From Miniphocaeibacter sp964345925 (GTDB lineage: Bacteria; Bacillota; Clostridia; Tissierellales; Peptoniphilaceae): a stretch of DNA of 64,000 bases. The position numbers were made by a program, and so were the translations under genes. Location of the stretch: assembly GCA_964345925.1 (NCBI GenBank), contig CAYFSP010000005.1, positions 6,816 to 70,815 on the forward strand, written 5' to 3'. The notes below the pieces were generated by a model. It was not told where the DNA came from and searched no databases. It was given only the letters and a program-made list of their open reading frames with translations. Shown in pieces: positions 28,580 through 37,080 of this stretch (position 1 is the first letter of the stretch; each line of letters starts with the position of its first letter).

Positions 28580-28608
28580 TTGATTAGAAGTATTCTATGG
28601 TATATAGT
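28580..28608 (+). promoter_or_regulatory. Putative promoter of xpt
   Basis: TTGATT (28580-28585) and TATAGT (28603-28608) with a 17-bp spacer lie directly after the lipoprotein stop and about 30 bp before xpt. No purine riboswitch is visible in this short gap. Confidence 0.5.
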
Positions 28609-28639
28609 ATATGTATGATTAATTTAAAGAGGTGTTGAT

Positions 28640-29209
28640 TTGAATCCATTAGAAAAAAGAATATTAGATGAGGGAACTGTATTACCAGGAAATATATTAA
28701 AGGTTGATAGATTTATAAACCATATGATAGATCCGATGCTTTTTGTAGAACTGGCAGATGAGTTTGATAAAAGGTTTAAGGATATAGAAGTGGACAAAGT
28801 ACTTACATTGGAAGTATCTGGAATAGGTATAGCCTTTGCGTGTGGTTTAAAATTACAAAAACCAGTAGTTTTTGCAAAGAAGACCATTTCTAAAACATTG
28901 GGTGATGATGTTTATACTTCTCAAGTATACAGTTATACAAAAAAAATAAATTACGATATTATGGTAGCTAAGGATTTTCTAAAAAAAGGTGAAAGAGTTT
29001 TAATAATTGATGATTTCTTAGCCAATGGAAAAGCAATAGAAGGCCTTATTGACCTTTGTGACCAAGCAGGAGCCAAAGTTGAAGGAATTGGTATATTAAT
29101 AGAAAAAGCATTCCAAGATGGTGGTAAAAATATTCGTGAAGAAGGATACCATTTAGAATCATTGGCAATAATAGATAGATTTGAAGATGGTAAAGTAGTA
29201 TTTAAATAA
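28640..29209 (+). CDS. xpt: Xanthine phosphoribosyltransferase
   Basis: A 189-residue type I phosphoribosyltransferase. The PRPP-binding motif VLIIDDFLANGKA, the LTLEVSGIGIAFACGLKL block and the NHMIDP segment match Xpt. It converts xanthine and PRPP to XMP for purine salvage. The start is TTG at 28640 after AAAGAGGTG; no ATG gives the conserved N terminus. In this genome it would compete for xanthine with the catabolic cluster near 45-57 kb. A terminator follows. Confidence 0.93.
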   Translation: MNPLEKRILDEGTVLPGNILKVDRFINHMIDPMLFVELADEFDKRFKDIEVDKVLTLEVSGIGIAFACGLKLQKPVVFAKKTISKTLGDDVYTSQVYSYTKKINYDIMVAKDFLKKGERVLIIDDFLANGKAIEGLIDLCDQAGAKVEGIGILIEKAFQDGGKNIREEGYHLESLAIIDRFEDGKVVFK

Positions 29210-29236
29210 GCATATCGAAAGATATGCTTTTTTAAT
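29208..29236 (+). terminator. Intrinsic terminator after xpt
   Basis: A 9-bp stem (29208-29216 with 29221-29229), GAAA loop and T-run. Confidence 0.85.
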
Positions 29237-29327
29237 TTCTAAAAAATTGTTACAATTTGGTTAAGATGTAGGAATATATTCTGTTTTCGTGTAAAATAGT
29301 AATATCAAAATTATTATGGGAGATTAT

Positions 29328-29837
29328 ATGAAATTTTTAATTGAGATTTTAGAAAAGTTTTTTTCTATAAATTTAACAGCTAATTTGACATTATATGGCT
29401 TATTGTCGATGATATTTAAATATGCCTTTGTAATTATAATATATTATTTTATTTTAAATATTATAAAGATGATCTATCTTGATATAAGAGGGATTAACAA
29501 TATGAATTCCGTAGCGGACACATATTTAAAACTTATTAATAGAAAGGAAAAACTTCCTTTTAAAACACAGGAACATTACTTTATAGGGGATAACACCACT
29601 ATTGGTAGATCGGACCAAAATGACGTAGTTTTAAAGGATAGATTCATATCTAAGAGACATGCCAGAATTATTAAACAAAAAGGCACATATTTTTTAGAGG
29701 ATTTAAACTCTGCTAATGGAACATATATAAATGGTCAGAAGATCAATGACCCTATAGAATTAAAGGACAAGGATTTAATAGATATAGGTCAGGTTGAGTT
29801 CCTATTTGTAAATGGTGATGATGAAGATGAAGAGTAA
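29328..29837 (+). CDS. Membrane-anchored FHA-domain protein
   Basis: About 169 residues. One N-terminal membrane helix (about 20-45) is followed by a cytoplasmic FHA domain (about 80-160) with IGRSDQND, SKRHARI and NGTYING, the phosphothreonine-binding signature. The ATG at 29328 is chosen because GGGAG at 29318 lies at proper distance; the ATG at 29316 is itself part of that site. It overlaps the SEDS gene by 26 bp and leads an FHA-SEDS-PBP operon, as in actinobacteria and clostridia where Ser/Thr kinases tune cell-wall synthesis. Confidence 0.88.
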   Translation: MKFLIEILEKFFSINLTANLTLYGLLSMIFKYAFVIIIYYFILNIIKMIYLDIRGINNMNSVADTYLKLINRKEKLPFKTQEHYFIGDNTTIGRSDQNDVVLKDRFISKRHARIIKQKGTYFLEDLNSANGTYINGQKINDPIELKDKDLIDIGQVEFLFVNGDDEDEE

Positions 29838-31146
29838 AATTAGGAGAAACAAAAAGCAAAAGAAAACATTTAAAGAGAGAATACTTAGGATAGGAAATTC
29901 TTTAAATGATGGAAAACTAAGGGATCCATCAACATATTTACTCATATTTCAACTGTTGGCATTAACAATGGCACTTGTATTTCAAAAGGATAATTTAACT
30001 TCAAGAAATCTTATGATCTTTGCTGCGTTAATAGTGGTGGTTTTTCTTGCAAATAAAATAGTATTAAAGATTACAGACGGTGATAACTATTTGTTGTCCA
30101 TAGCTTCAATGATTTTCAGCATAGGCGTTACTATGATATATAGGCTAAATTCGGGAGAGGGAATAAGACAAATTGTTTTCTTTATGCTTGGAATGGTCAT
30201 ATTTTTTATAGTATATTTTATTTTAAAATCCTTTAGAGGATGGGAAAACTTAACTATACTTTATTTAATAGGTTGTTTTACACTGTTTATTTTAACGATG
30301 ATTTTAGCGGATTATAATAAAGGTGCATATAACTGGATTAGTTTATTTGGAATTAGTTTCCAACCTTCAGAATTGACAAAGATACTCTATATATTTTTCA
30401 TAGCATCCTTTCATGGTAATGGAAAGCTTTTAAAAGGAACCAGGTATGAAAAATACATGGTGTATAAGAAATATATATACATGGCAATCTCCTATATATT
30501 TGTAGGTTTTTTCTTTCTACAAAGGGATTTAGGCTCGGCTGTAATATTTTTTGCAATTTATTTAATATCGTTAATTATTTATGATTATGATATTAAATTT
30601 ATTATAGGAAATATTGTACTTGCATCTATTGGTGGAGTAGCAGCATACTTTATGTTTGGCCATATTAGAACCAGATTTAATATATGGATAGATCCTTGGG
30701 CAGACCCAATGAAACAAGGGTTCCAAATTATCAGGTCGTTATTTGCTGTAGCAGCAGGTGGCTTCTTTGGAACGGGACTAGGTCTTGGAAAACCATGGAG
30801 TGTACCAATAGCTACATCTGACTTTATATTCCCAGCAGTAGTAGAGGAAATGGGTATTTTTACAGGTATGGGAATTATAATGTTATACATGATTTTAGTC
30901 TATAGAGGATTTAAAATAGCTATGGAGCAGCAGAGTAGCTTCTTTAAATTTGTTGCAGTTGGAATTTCTTCACTATTTGCAATACAGGCTATTCTTATGA
31001 TAGGTGGAGTATTAAAACTAATTCCAATGACGGGTATAACAATTCCTTTCTTAAGTTATGGAGGTAGTTCAATGATATCAAGCTTTATTTGTCTTGGAAT
31101 ATTACAGTACTGCTCTTCAGATATTAAAGGTAGAATGGTGGATTAA
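29812..31146 (+). CDS. SEDS-family peptidoglycan polymerase (FtsW/RodA/SpoVE)
   Basis: A 444-residue integral membrane protein with about ten helices and the SEDS signatures FQPSELTKI, QRDLGSAVIFF, and the C-terminal PFLSYGGSSMISS. SEDS proteins polymerise lipid II glycan strands together with a class B penicillin-binding protein, here the next gene, whose start overlaps its stop. Several in-frame ATGs (29812, 29818, 29821, 29827) are possible starts and none has a clear ribosome binding site; coupling to the FHA gene is likely. Subtype (elongation or sporulation/division) cannot be settled. Confidence 0.9.
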   Translation: MVMMKMKSKIRRNKKQKKTFKERILRIGNSLNDGKLRDPSTYLLIFQLLALTMALVFQKDNLTSRNLMIFAALIVVVFLANKIVLKITDGDNYLLSIASMIFSIGVTMIYRLNSGEGIRQIVFFMLGMVIFFIVYFILKSFRGWENLTILYLIGCFTLFILTMILADYNKGAYNWISLFGISFQPSELTKILYIFFIASFHGNGKLLKGTRYEKYMVYKKYIYMAISYIFVGFFFLQRDLGSAVIFFAIYLISLIIYDYDIKFIIGNIVLASIGGVAAYFMFGHIRTRFNIWIDPWADPMKQGFQIIRSLFAVAAGGFFGTGLGLGKPWSVPIATSDFIFPAVVEEMGIFTGMGIIMLYMILVYRGFKIAMEQQSSFFKFVAVGISSLFAIQAILMIGGVLKLIPMTGITIPFLSYGGSSMISSFICLGILQYCSSDIKGRMVD

Positions 31147-32576
31147 TGGAAAAAGTAAATAAGAAAATATTAATAATATTTGCTGGATTTGTTTTTTTAT
31201 TCTTAGGACTTGTACTATATATGACATATTTTCAAGTAGTAAAAGCGAAAGATTTGAACAATGGGGAATACAGCAAGTACAATCCACGAAATACAGTTGA
31301 TGAAAACAAGGTAAAGCGTGGAACGGTTTATGATAGTAATGGAAATATAATAGTTGAGACAAAAACCGATAGCGATAAAAATAATTATAGATCTTTTGCA
31401 TATGGTGAAGACTACGCTCCAATAACGGGCTATAATTCAAAATCATATGGAACTTATGGATTGGAACAATCTTTTTCAAACCAACTGTTAAATATTAAAG
31501 AAGACACTCCTTTAGCGGATTTAAAAAAATTGGTGGAGAAACAGGATAGAGGTAATGATTTAAAACTTACTACGAATACTGAATTACAAAAGGTCGCAAT
31601 GGAGGAGTTAAGGGGGAAAAAAGGTTCAATAGTGGCAATGAATCCTAAGACTGGAGCAATATATGCAATGGCTTCATTCCCTTCATATAATCCAAATGAG
31701 GTTAATACCGAATGGCAGGATATTATTGCAGATGAAAAATCGGGTAGACTTCTAAATAGGGCAACACAAGGGTTATATGTACCAGGCTCTGTATTTAAGA
31801 TAATAACAGCAACTAGTATTTTGGATAATCAAGATGATTTAAAGACTCTAACTATAAACGATAAGGGTAAGACTAAAGTTGGTGGACATGAAATAAAGAA
31901 TATATATGAAATGGTTAACGGACAAACAGACCTTAAAAAAGCCTTAGTATATTCATCAAATGTCTATTTTGCAGAATTAGGAGCAGAACTTGGAAGAAAG
32001 ACTTTAGAGGAGACTGTAAGTAAATTCTATATTGGAAAGAAATTTGATTTTGATTTAAAAATGTCAAATTCTAAAAATGGTTACTCAGAGGATATAGATA
32101 CTGCCGGTGTTGCAGCTACTTCTTTTGGACAGGGTAAAACATTGGTAACACCACTTAATATGGCAATGGCCATGTCTGCAATTTCAAATAATGGCCAGAT
32201 GATGCAGCCATATATAGTCGATCAAATTATTTCTCCAGACAAAAAGGTGAGGAAAACTGAACCTAAGGTATTATCTACAGTTACATCTGAAGAAAATGCC
32301 CAAGAGATTATGGAAGCTTTAGTAGCTGTTGTAAGAAATAATTCAAATGCTGCCATAAGTGGTGTGAAGGTTGCAGGTAAATCTGGAACAGCAGAGATTG
32401 GAAAGGATAAAGAATCTACAAATGCTTGGTTCGTTTCTGCAGCACCAGCAGATGATGCCACTGTATCAGTAGCTGTAGTGCTTGAAGATAGTGGTGAAGG
32501 TGGAGACGATGCAGCAGGACCAATAGCGAGAAGAATAATGAGTAAGGCGTTAAATTTAGGATTAGGCAATAATTAA
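31146..32576 (+). CDS. Class B penicillin-binding protein (PbpA-type transpeptidase)
   Basis: A 476-residue protein with an N-terminal membrane anchor (about 8-28), a short pedestal and a transpeptidase domain. Active-site motifs are SVFK (SxxK serine, in VPGSVFKI), SSN (SSNVYF) and KSGTAE (KTG box). The short pedestal and pairing with FHA and SEDS genes resemble actinobacterial PbpA rather than PBP2 or FtsI proper. It cross-links peptidoglycan outside the membrane, working with the overlapping SEDS polymerase. Confidence 0.9.
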   Translation: MEKVNKKILIIFAGFVFLFLGLVLYMTYFQVVKAKDLNNGEYSKYNPRNTVDENKVKRGTVYDSNGNIIVETKTDSDKNNYRSFAYGEDYAPITGYNSKSYGTYGLEQSFSNQLLNIKEDTPLADLKKLVEKQDRGNDLKLTTNTELQKVAMEELRGKKGSIVAMNPKTGAIYAMASFPSYNPNEVNTEWQDIIADEKSGRLLNRATQGLYVPGSVFKIITATSILDNQDDLKTLTINDKGKTKVGGHEIKNIYEMVNGQTDLKKALVYSSNVYFAELGAELGRKTLEETVSKFYIGKKFDFDLKMSNSKNGYSEDIDTAGVAATSFGQGKTLVTPLNMAMAMSAISNNGQMMQPYIVDQIISPDKKVRKTEPKVLSTVTSEENAQEIMEALVAVVRNNSNAAISGVKVAGKSGTAEIGKDKESTNAWFVSAAPADDATVSVAVVLEDSGEGGDDAAGPIARRIMSKALNLGLGNN

Positions 32577-32606
32577 AGCTATATGGATTTCCATATAGCT
32601 TTTTTC
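32575..32606 (+). terminator. Intrinsic terminator after pbpA
   Basis: A 13-bp stem (32575-32587 with 32590-32602) with a T-run, starting within the stop codon of the penicillin-binding protein gene. Confidence 0.85.
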
Positions 32607-32640
32607 ACGGCTCAAATTCATTTGTTTTAATAATCCTATA

Positions 32641-33456
32641 TTATAGGAATTTATCTTTTATATTTAACCAATACCAATCTTTGTAGAAACTCAATTTTTT
32701 AATTTGTCTTTCTGCAATTTTAAATTCAACAAAGTCTAAATCCTTAAAATCTAAATTCATTCCATCATTTATAATCAGGGAATTATCATTTATATCTTCA
32801 CTTCTAGTTCTTATTTTCAAAACGGAGTCGCTAGGAATGACTACGGAGTTTAAAAGAGAACGATATGCTTTTGAATTTATTGGTGCTAATGGAGTCAACT
32901 GATATCCTTTTAAGGAACGGTATAATATTGCTCCTCCAGACGAAAAATTATATGCAGTTGAACCAGAAGGCGTCGAAACTAGCAACGCATCACCAGCAAA
33001 GGATTCTAAATGGTAATTGTCAATATAAACGTCAAGATGTATTAGAGAAAGATCCGTTGAACGAACTACGAATTCATTTAAGGAAAAATATTCCAATACT
33101 TCCTTTTTGTTTTTTCTAGTAACTTTGGCTTCTAATAAGTCCAAAGATTCTATTTCATAATTTTTATTTATATAATCATCGATAAATTTATTTATATTAG
33201 GTTCTAAAATCTCTTGATAAAATCCAAGATGACCAGTATTTATTCCAACAAATGGAATACTTGAAAATTTTGATTTGTGAACAGCTCTTAAAAAAGCACC
33301 ATCTCCACCAATACATATATTCAATTCTGCATCTTCATCAAAATCATATGAAATTTTATAACCTTTAGATTCAAATTTTTTCTGTATCTCCAAACTAATT
33401 GATAGAGATTTATGATTATTATTTGGTAATAGGTTAATTGTCTTTATAGAATTCAA
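32641..33456 (-). CDS. nadK: NAD kinase
   Basis: A 271-residue ATP-NAD kinase with the GGDGAFLRAVH motif, NTGHLGF, and SGSTAYNFSSGGAI, which bind NAD and the phosphate donor. It makes NADP. Length matches Gram-positive NadK. The start is TTG at 33456 with GGAGTGA upstream on the minus strand. It stands alone, convergent with the pbpA operon. Confidence 0.93.
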   Translation of the reverse strand: MNSIKTINLLPNNNHKSLSISLEIQKKFESKGYKISYDFDEDAELNICIGGDGAFLRAVHKSKFSSIPFVGINTGHLGFYQEILEPNINKFIDDYINKNYEIESLDLLEAKVTRKNKKEVLEYFSLNEFVVRSTDLSLIHLDVYIDNYHLESFAGDALLVSTPSGSTAYNFSSGGAILYRSLKGYQLTPLAPINSKAYRSLLNSVVIPSDSVLKIRTRSEDINDNSLIINDGMNLDFKDLDFVEFKIAERQIKKLSFYKDWYWLNIKDKFL

Positions 33457-33557
33457 CTAAATCACTCCAGTACTAAATTTCATTATACCAAATGAAAGTA
33501 TATATTTACAAAGTAAAATGTAAAAAAACTACAATATAATAGAAAATTTAAATTATA

Positions 33558-33586
33558 TTGAATTATACTAATGGTTTATGTATAAT
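33558..33586 (+). promoter_or_regulatory. Promoter of the 6S RNA gene
   Basis: TTGAAT (33558-33563) and TATAAT (33581-33586) with a 17-bp spacer, placing the start at about 33592, which is the base of the 6S terminal stem. Confidence 0.7.
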
Positions 33587-33591
33587 TAGAG

Positions 33592-33760
33592 TATCCTTAG
33601 TGGGAAAACCTGTCATATTATACCTACGAATTTTATAAGGGACGATGGAAGTTCTTTCTTTGATAAAATGCCTCGCAATGTGGACTTTTGAGATTAAAGA
33701 CAGTCAACCCACCTTCATATACTGAAGGTTTATAATTTGCAGGTTCGCACTAAGGCATAT
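33592..33760 (+). ncRNA. ssrS: 6S RNA
   Basis: A 170-base transcript with no reading frame. The ends pair (CCTTAGTG at 33595-33602 with CACTAAGG at 33748-33755). The 3' half reads GTCAACCCACCTTCA, then a TGAAGG hairpin arm, then TTTGCAGGTTCGCAC, which follows the ordered pattern of 6S RNA (CAxxCACCTT hairpin, then CAGCCTGCGGCGGCA in E. coli). A promoter directly upstream supports the 5' end. 6S RNA binds sigma-A RNA polymerase by mimicking an open promoter. The 3' end is estimated from the closing stem. Confidence 0.8.
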
Positions 33761-33831
33761 AGATTTTAAAATTTTGCAAAGGCAAATTATAATATATTAA
33801 AAATTTAACATAAAGGTTATGGAGGATCATT

Positions 33832-34212
33832 ATGAGTATATCAGACTATTTAGAAGCTAAAAGAAGAGAAAAAGAAAGACAAATTAGAAATGAAATGAGA
33901 ATGAAGCACATGGAAACAGCTAGAAAAGTTGCTACTGGAACTATAGTAGGAGCTTTAGCAGGAATTACTGCAGGTGTTTTATTTGCTCCAAAATCAGGAG
34001 AAGAGACTAGAAAAGATATTGCAGATTTTGCAGTTGATGCAAAAGAAAATGTTAAAGATGGAATAAATGTTGCAAAAGAAAATATAATATATAAAACGGA
34101 AGAGATAAAAGGCGATATTAAAGATAAATATGCCGAGTTTAAAGATAGAGGATATACTGAATTAGAAAATGATTTTGACATAGAGAATAAGGATTCAAGT
34201 ACAGAAGAATAA
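33832..34212 (+). CDS. YtxH-domain protein
   Basis: A 126-residue protein with one glycine-rich hydrophobic helix (about 34-52, GTIVGALAGITAGVLFAPKSG) followed by a long charged helical region, the YtxH (gas-vesicle GvpP-like) pattern. Such proteins are small membrane-associated stress or envelope proteins of unknown biochemistry. It has a GGAGG site and is followed 18 bp later by a DUF948-like gene, the same pairing as ytxG-ytxH in Bacillus. Confidence 0.8.
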   Translation: MSISDYLEAKRREKERQIRNEMRMKHMETARKVATGTIVGALAGITAGVLFAPKSGEETRKDIADFAVDAKENVKDGINVAKENIIYKTEEIKGDIKDKYAEFKDRGYTELENDFDIENKDSSTEE

Positions 34213-34230
34213 GATAAGCAGGTGCATATA

Positions 34231-34671
34231 ATGATAGACATTACGGAAGTAATATTAATATTGTTATTTATTTGTATTATAGTATTCTTAGTTACATTGA
34301 CGGTATTCCTTATAAAGTTAATAGGTACTGTAAAACAAGTAAATTCCATAATTGAAAAAAATAGAACGGAAATAGATATTTCCCTAAGAAAAACTCAAGA
34401 TACAATGGAAAATATGTCGAACATCACAAATAAAACCGACAGATTATTAGAGGAGATTGCTCCAGATATTAAAAAAATAGCAACTAGTACAGGTAATACA
34501 ATGGAAAATGTTGAGGGATTAGTTGAAGATGTAACGGATACCGTAGATTTTGTTTCAGAATCGGTAATTGATACAGCGGACAGTATAAAAACTAGTGTAA
34601 CTGGTTACTCTAATTATGCTTCATATATAATAGACATAGTAAATTATATTAGGTCTCTATTTAAAAAATAA
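34231..34671 (+). CDS. YtxG/DUF948-like membrane protein
   Basis: About 146 residues. One N-terminal membrane helix (about 6-33) is followed by heptad-like helices rich in Asn, Thr and Asp (about 45-135), as in DUF948/YtxG proteins. The ATG at 34231 is chosen with GCAGGTG at proper spacing; the GTG at 34222 lies within that site. Partner of the preceding YtxH-like gene. Biochemical role not known. Confidence 0.75.
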   Translation: MIDITEVILILLFICIIVFLVTLTVFLIKLIGTVKQVNSIIEKNRTEIDISLRKTQDTMENMSNITNKTDRLLEEIAPDIKKIATSTGNTMENVEGLVEDVTDTVDFVSESVIDTADSIKTSVTGYSNYASYIIDIVNYIRSLFKK

Positions 34672-34702
34672 AATTGGAGGGGTTTATCTCTCCGATTTTT
34701 TA
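34671..34702 (+). terminator. Intrinsic terminator after the ytxH/ytxG-like pair
   Basis: A 9-bp stem with one G-T pair (34671-34679 with 34690-34698) and a T-run. Confidence 0.8.
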
Positions 34703-34769
34703 TTGTAAGATTAATGTAATTGATAATAAAATAAATTTTTGATAGTATTTGAGTATATGTGAGGTAGAA

Positions 34770-35669
34770 GTGGAAAAAGTAAAAATAATATATAATCCAA
34801 CATCAGGAAGTCAAGCTAATAAAAAGTCAATAGAAACAATGAGTAATGACCTATTGAATAGGGGTTATCTTTTACAAAAAGTGGCTACAACGGGAAAGCA
34901 ATCCGCATATGATGAAACTATTAAAGCTTCAAAGGAAGGTTTTGATATTGTAATTGCATGTGGAGGAGATGGAACTGTAAATGAAGTTATAAATGCTTTA
35001 GCAACAATTAAATCCAATATGAAACTTGGAATCTTCCCTATAGGTACAGTAAACGATTTCGCCACTTATTTAGAACTTTCCTCAAACGCAAAGGATTTAG
35101 TAGAGTTAATTTCCGAAGATTCAACAACATTTGTAGATGTTGGATTAGCAGGAGAAAAATATTTTATAAATGTTGCAGCAGGTGGAAGATTGGCAAATGT
35201 AGGTCATGAAACCGATAAGGAATTAAAAGCTATATTTGGAAGATTAGCATATGTTGCAGAGGGTATAAAAATAATTCCGGATATTGTTGCATCAGATTAT
35301 AAGTTATATTATAAAATTGATGGAGTGGAATATGAGAATGAAGTATATTTGTTTTTAGTAGCAAATTCTTCTTCAATAGGAGGTTTTAAAAAAATTGCTC
35401 CTAATGCATCCATATCAGATGGATATTTAGATGTGATTATAATAAAAAATGTTAATAGAATTGTGAATTTAGCACAAGTATTTTTCCAGGTATTTTCCGG
35501 AGATCATGTTAATAATGAAGATGTTGAATATTTTCATGCTAAGGAAATTGAATTATCATCAGATACCAAAGTAGAGGTTGATATTGACGGAGAATACGCA
35601 GGAGACCTGCCTTTAAAAATAAAGGTATCAGACTATAAAGTAAATGTATTTACAAAAATAAAGGAGTAG
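34770..35669 (+). CDS. Diacylglycerol/lipid kinase (DgkB/YegS family)
   Basis: About 299 residues. YNPTSGSQANKK and GGDGTVNEVINAL are the nucleotide-binding signatures of the DAGK catalytic domain (about 1-130), followed by the beta-sandwich domain with IPTGTVNDFA-type text (FPIGTVNDFATYL). It phosphorylates diacylglycerol or a related lipid, recycling lipid left by phosphoglycerol transfer. A GTG at 34770 after GAGGTAG is the likely start; a TTG at 34749 is in frame but unsupported. It lies 3 bp before the LacI-type gene, so the two are co-transcribed. Confidence 0.88.
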   Translation: MEKVKIIYNPTSGSQANKKSIETMSNDLLNRGYLLQKVATTGKQSAYDETIKASKEGFDIVIACGGDGTVNEVINALATIKSNMKLGIFPIGTVNDFATYLELSSNAKDLVELISEDSTTFVDVGLAGEKYFINVAAGGRLANVGHETDKELKAIFGRLAYVAEGIKIIPDIVASDYKLYYKIDGVEYENEVYLFLVANSSSIGGFKKIAPNASISDGYLDVIIIKNVNRIVNLAQVFFQVFSGDHVNNEDVEYFHAKEIELSSDTKVEVDIDGEYAGDLPLKIKVSDYKVNVFTKIKE

Positions 35670-35672
35670 AAG

Positions 35673-36680
35673 ATGTCATCACCAACAATAAAAGATGTAG
35701 CAAGACTTGCAGGTGTTTCTATATCGACGGTTTCCCGAGTTATGAATGACTCGAAACCAGTAAGCCCAGAGGCAAGAAGAAAAGTTTTAGACGCAATAAA
35801 AAAATTGGATTTTAAACCAAATGAATTGGCAAGATCATTAGTAATGAGAAGATCTAACTTAATAGGGGTAATAGTTAAAGATATTGCCATATCCTATATG
35901 ACTGAAATAGTTAGAGGGATAGAAGAAGTAGGAAGGATGTATAATTACGACATACTTCTATCAAGTAGCTATGGAGATATTGAATTAGAGAAAAAGATTA
36001 TAAACTTTATGTTCACTAAACAAGTAGAAGGTATTATATTGGTTTCGGAAGACGCTAAACCGGAAGTTGTTTATATGCTTAAAAATCAAACAACACCATA
36101 TATTCAACTTGATAAGTTCTATGACGATAATGAAACTTATTCTGTAACAATAGATTATAAAGAAGCATCAAAAAATATGACAAAGTTTTTAATAGGAGAA
36201 GGTCATAAGAATATTATTTTTGTAAAAGAGTATCAAAATGCTAAAATAGGTCAAGAAAAGCTAAAGGGTTATAAGGAAGTAATGAATGAGAATGGGTTAT
36301 TCTCAATGGAAATTACAGTAGATGGTGTTACTGATAAAGATGGTTATAGATATGGTGAAGAGATTTGGAGAATTATCGAGCGAGAAAAACTTACTGCTGC
36401 ATTCTTTTCAGAAGATGGATTGGCAATAGGTTTTTTAAACTATTGTTACGATAATAATAAAAAAGTTCCAGATGAAATTTCTGTAGCAGGTTTTGGAGAT
36501 ATAAAAGTATCTTCTTTATATAGACCTAGACTTACAACAGTAAGAGAACCTTACTATGATTATGGAGCAGTAGCGGTGAGGAAAATCATTAAGAAATTAA
36601 AGGATAAAGTTGAAATAGATAGTGGAACAATTCTTCCAAGTAGCATTATTGAAAGAGAAACAGTTAAAAAGATAAAGTAA
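35673..36680 (+). CDS. ccpA: LacI-family regulator, probable CcpA-type catabolite control protein
   Basis: A 335-residue LacI protein: N-terminal helix-turn-helix and hinge (TIKDVARLAGVSISTVSRVMN, then LARSLVMRRSN) and a sugar-binding-protein core. Its position just upstream of ptsH, whose product is the usual co-repressor as Ser-phosphorylated HPr, suggests a CcpA-type global regulator, but LacI proteins are hard to separate by eye. The symbol is therefore tentative. Confidence 0.72.
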   Translation: MSSPTIKDVARLAGVSISTVSRVMNDSKPVSPEARRKVLDAIKKLDFKPNELARSLVMRRSNLIGVIVKDIAISYMTEIVRGIEEVGRMYNYDILLSSSYGDIELEKKIINFMFTKQVEGIILVSEDAKPEVVYMLKNQTTPYIQLDKFYDDNETYSVTIDYKEASKNMTKFLIGEGHKNIIFVKEYQNAKIGQEKLKGYKEVMNENGLFSMEITVDGVTDKDGYRYGEEIWRIIEREKLTAAFFSEDGLAIGFLNYCYDNNKKVPDEISVAGFGDIKVSSLYRPRLTTVREPYYDYGAVAVRKIIKKLKDKVEIDSGTILPSSIIERETVKKIK

Positions 36681-36697
36681 TTTAAATATAATTGATT

Positions 36698-36726
36698 TTG
36701 ATGGTCTATAATGTTAAAATTATAAT
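36698..36726 (+). promoter_or_regulatory. Promoter of ptsH
   Basis: TTGATG (36698-36703), 17-bp spacer and TATAAT (36721-36726), located about 44 bp before ptsH. Confidence 0.65.
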
Positions 36727-36769
36727 AGTTAAGATTTATTAATATATAATGTATAAATAGGAGGAAAGT

Positions 36770-37030
36770 ATGGTAGAAAAAACTGTTGTAGTTAAAAATG
36801 AAACTGGTTTACATGCTAGACCAGCTGCTTCATTGGTACAATTTGTTAAAAACTTTGATGGAACTGTGGAGCTTATAAAAGATGGCAAAACAGCTAATGC
36901 TAAAAGTATCTTCAACGTTATGGCATTGGGAATTTCAAAAGGTACAGAGATTACTATAAGAATCGATGGAGAAAATGAACAAGAAAATTTAGATAAATTA
37001 GTAGAATTTATTGAAAACCTTGTAGATTAA
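36770..37030 (+). CDS. ptsH: Phosphocarrier protein HPr
   Basis: An 86-residue HPr with the active-site histidine in GLHARPAAS (His15) and the regulatory serine in NAKSIFNVMALG (Ser46), the site of HPr kinase in low-GC Gram-positives. It passes phosphate from enzyme I to sugar-specific enzymes II and, when Ser-phosphorylated, serves CcpA. AGGAGG precedes the start. A hairpin separates it from ptsI. Confidence 0.96.
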   Translation: MVEKTVVVKNETGLHARPAASLVQFVKNFDGTVELIKDGKTANAKSIFNVMALGISKGTEITIRIDGENEQENLDKLVEFIENLVD

Positions 37031-37041
37031 TTTTCAATAGG

Positions 37042-37070
37042 GGATGTGATAAACATCCTTTATTTTTTTT
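37042..37070 (+). terminator. Attenuating terminator between ptsH and ptsI
   Basis: A 6-bp GC-containing stem (37042-37047 with 37053-37058) followed by TATTTTTTTT. Being inside the operon it probably sets a higher level of HPr than enzyme I. Confidence 0.7.
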
Positions 37071-37080
37071 AGGAGGAATT

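Noticed and set aside
28576..28639. Purine riboswitch upstream of xpt
   Set aside because: The gap is only 64 bases and contains a promoter; none of the conserved purine-aptamer segments is present.
29316..29330. ATG at 29316 as FHA gene start
   Set aside because: That ATG is part of the ATGGGAG segment that serves as ribosome binding site for the ATG at 29328.
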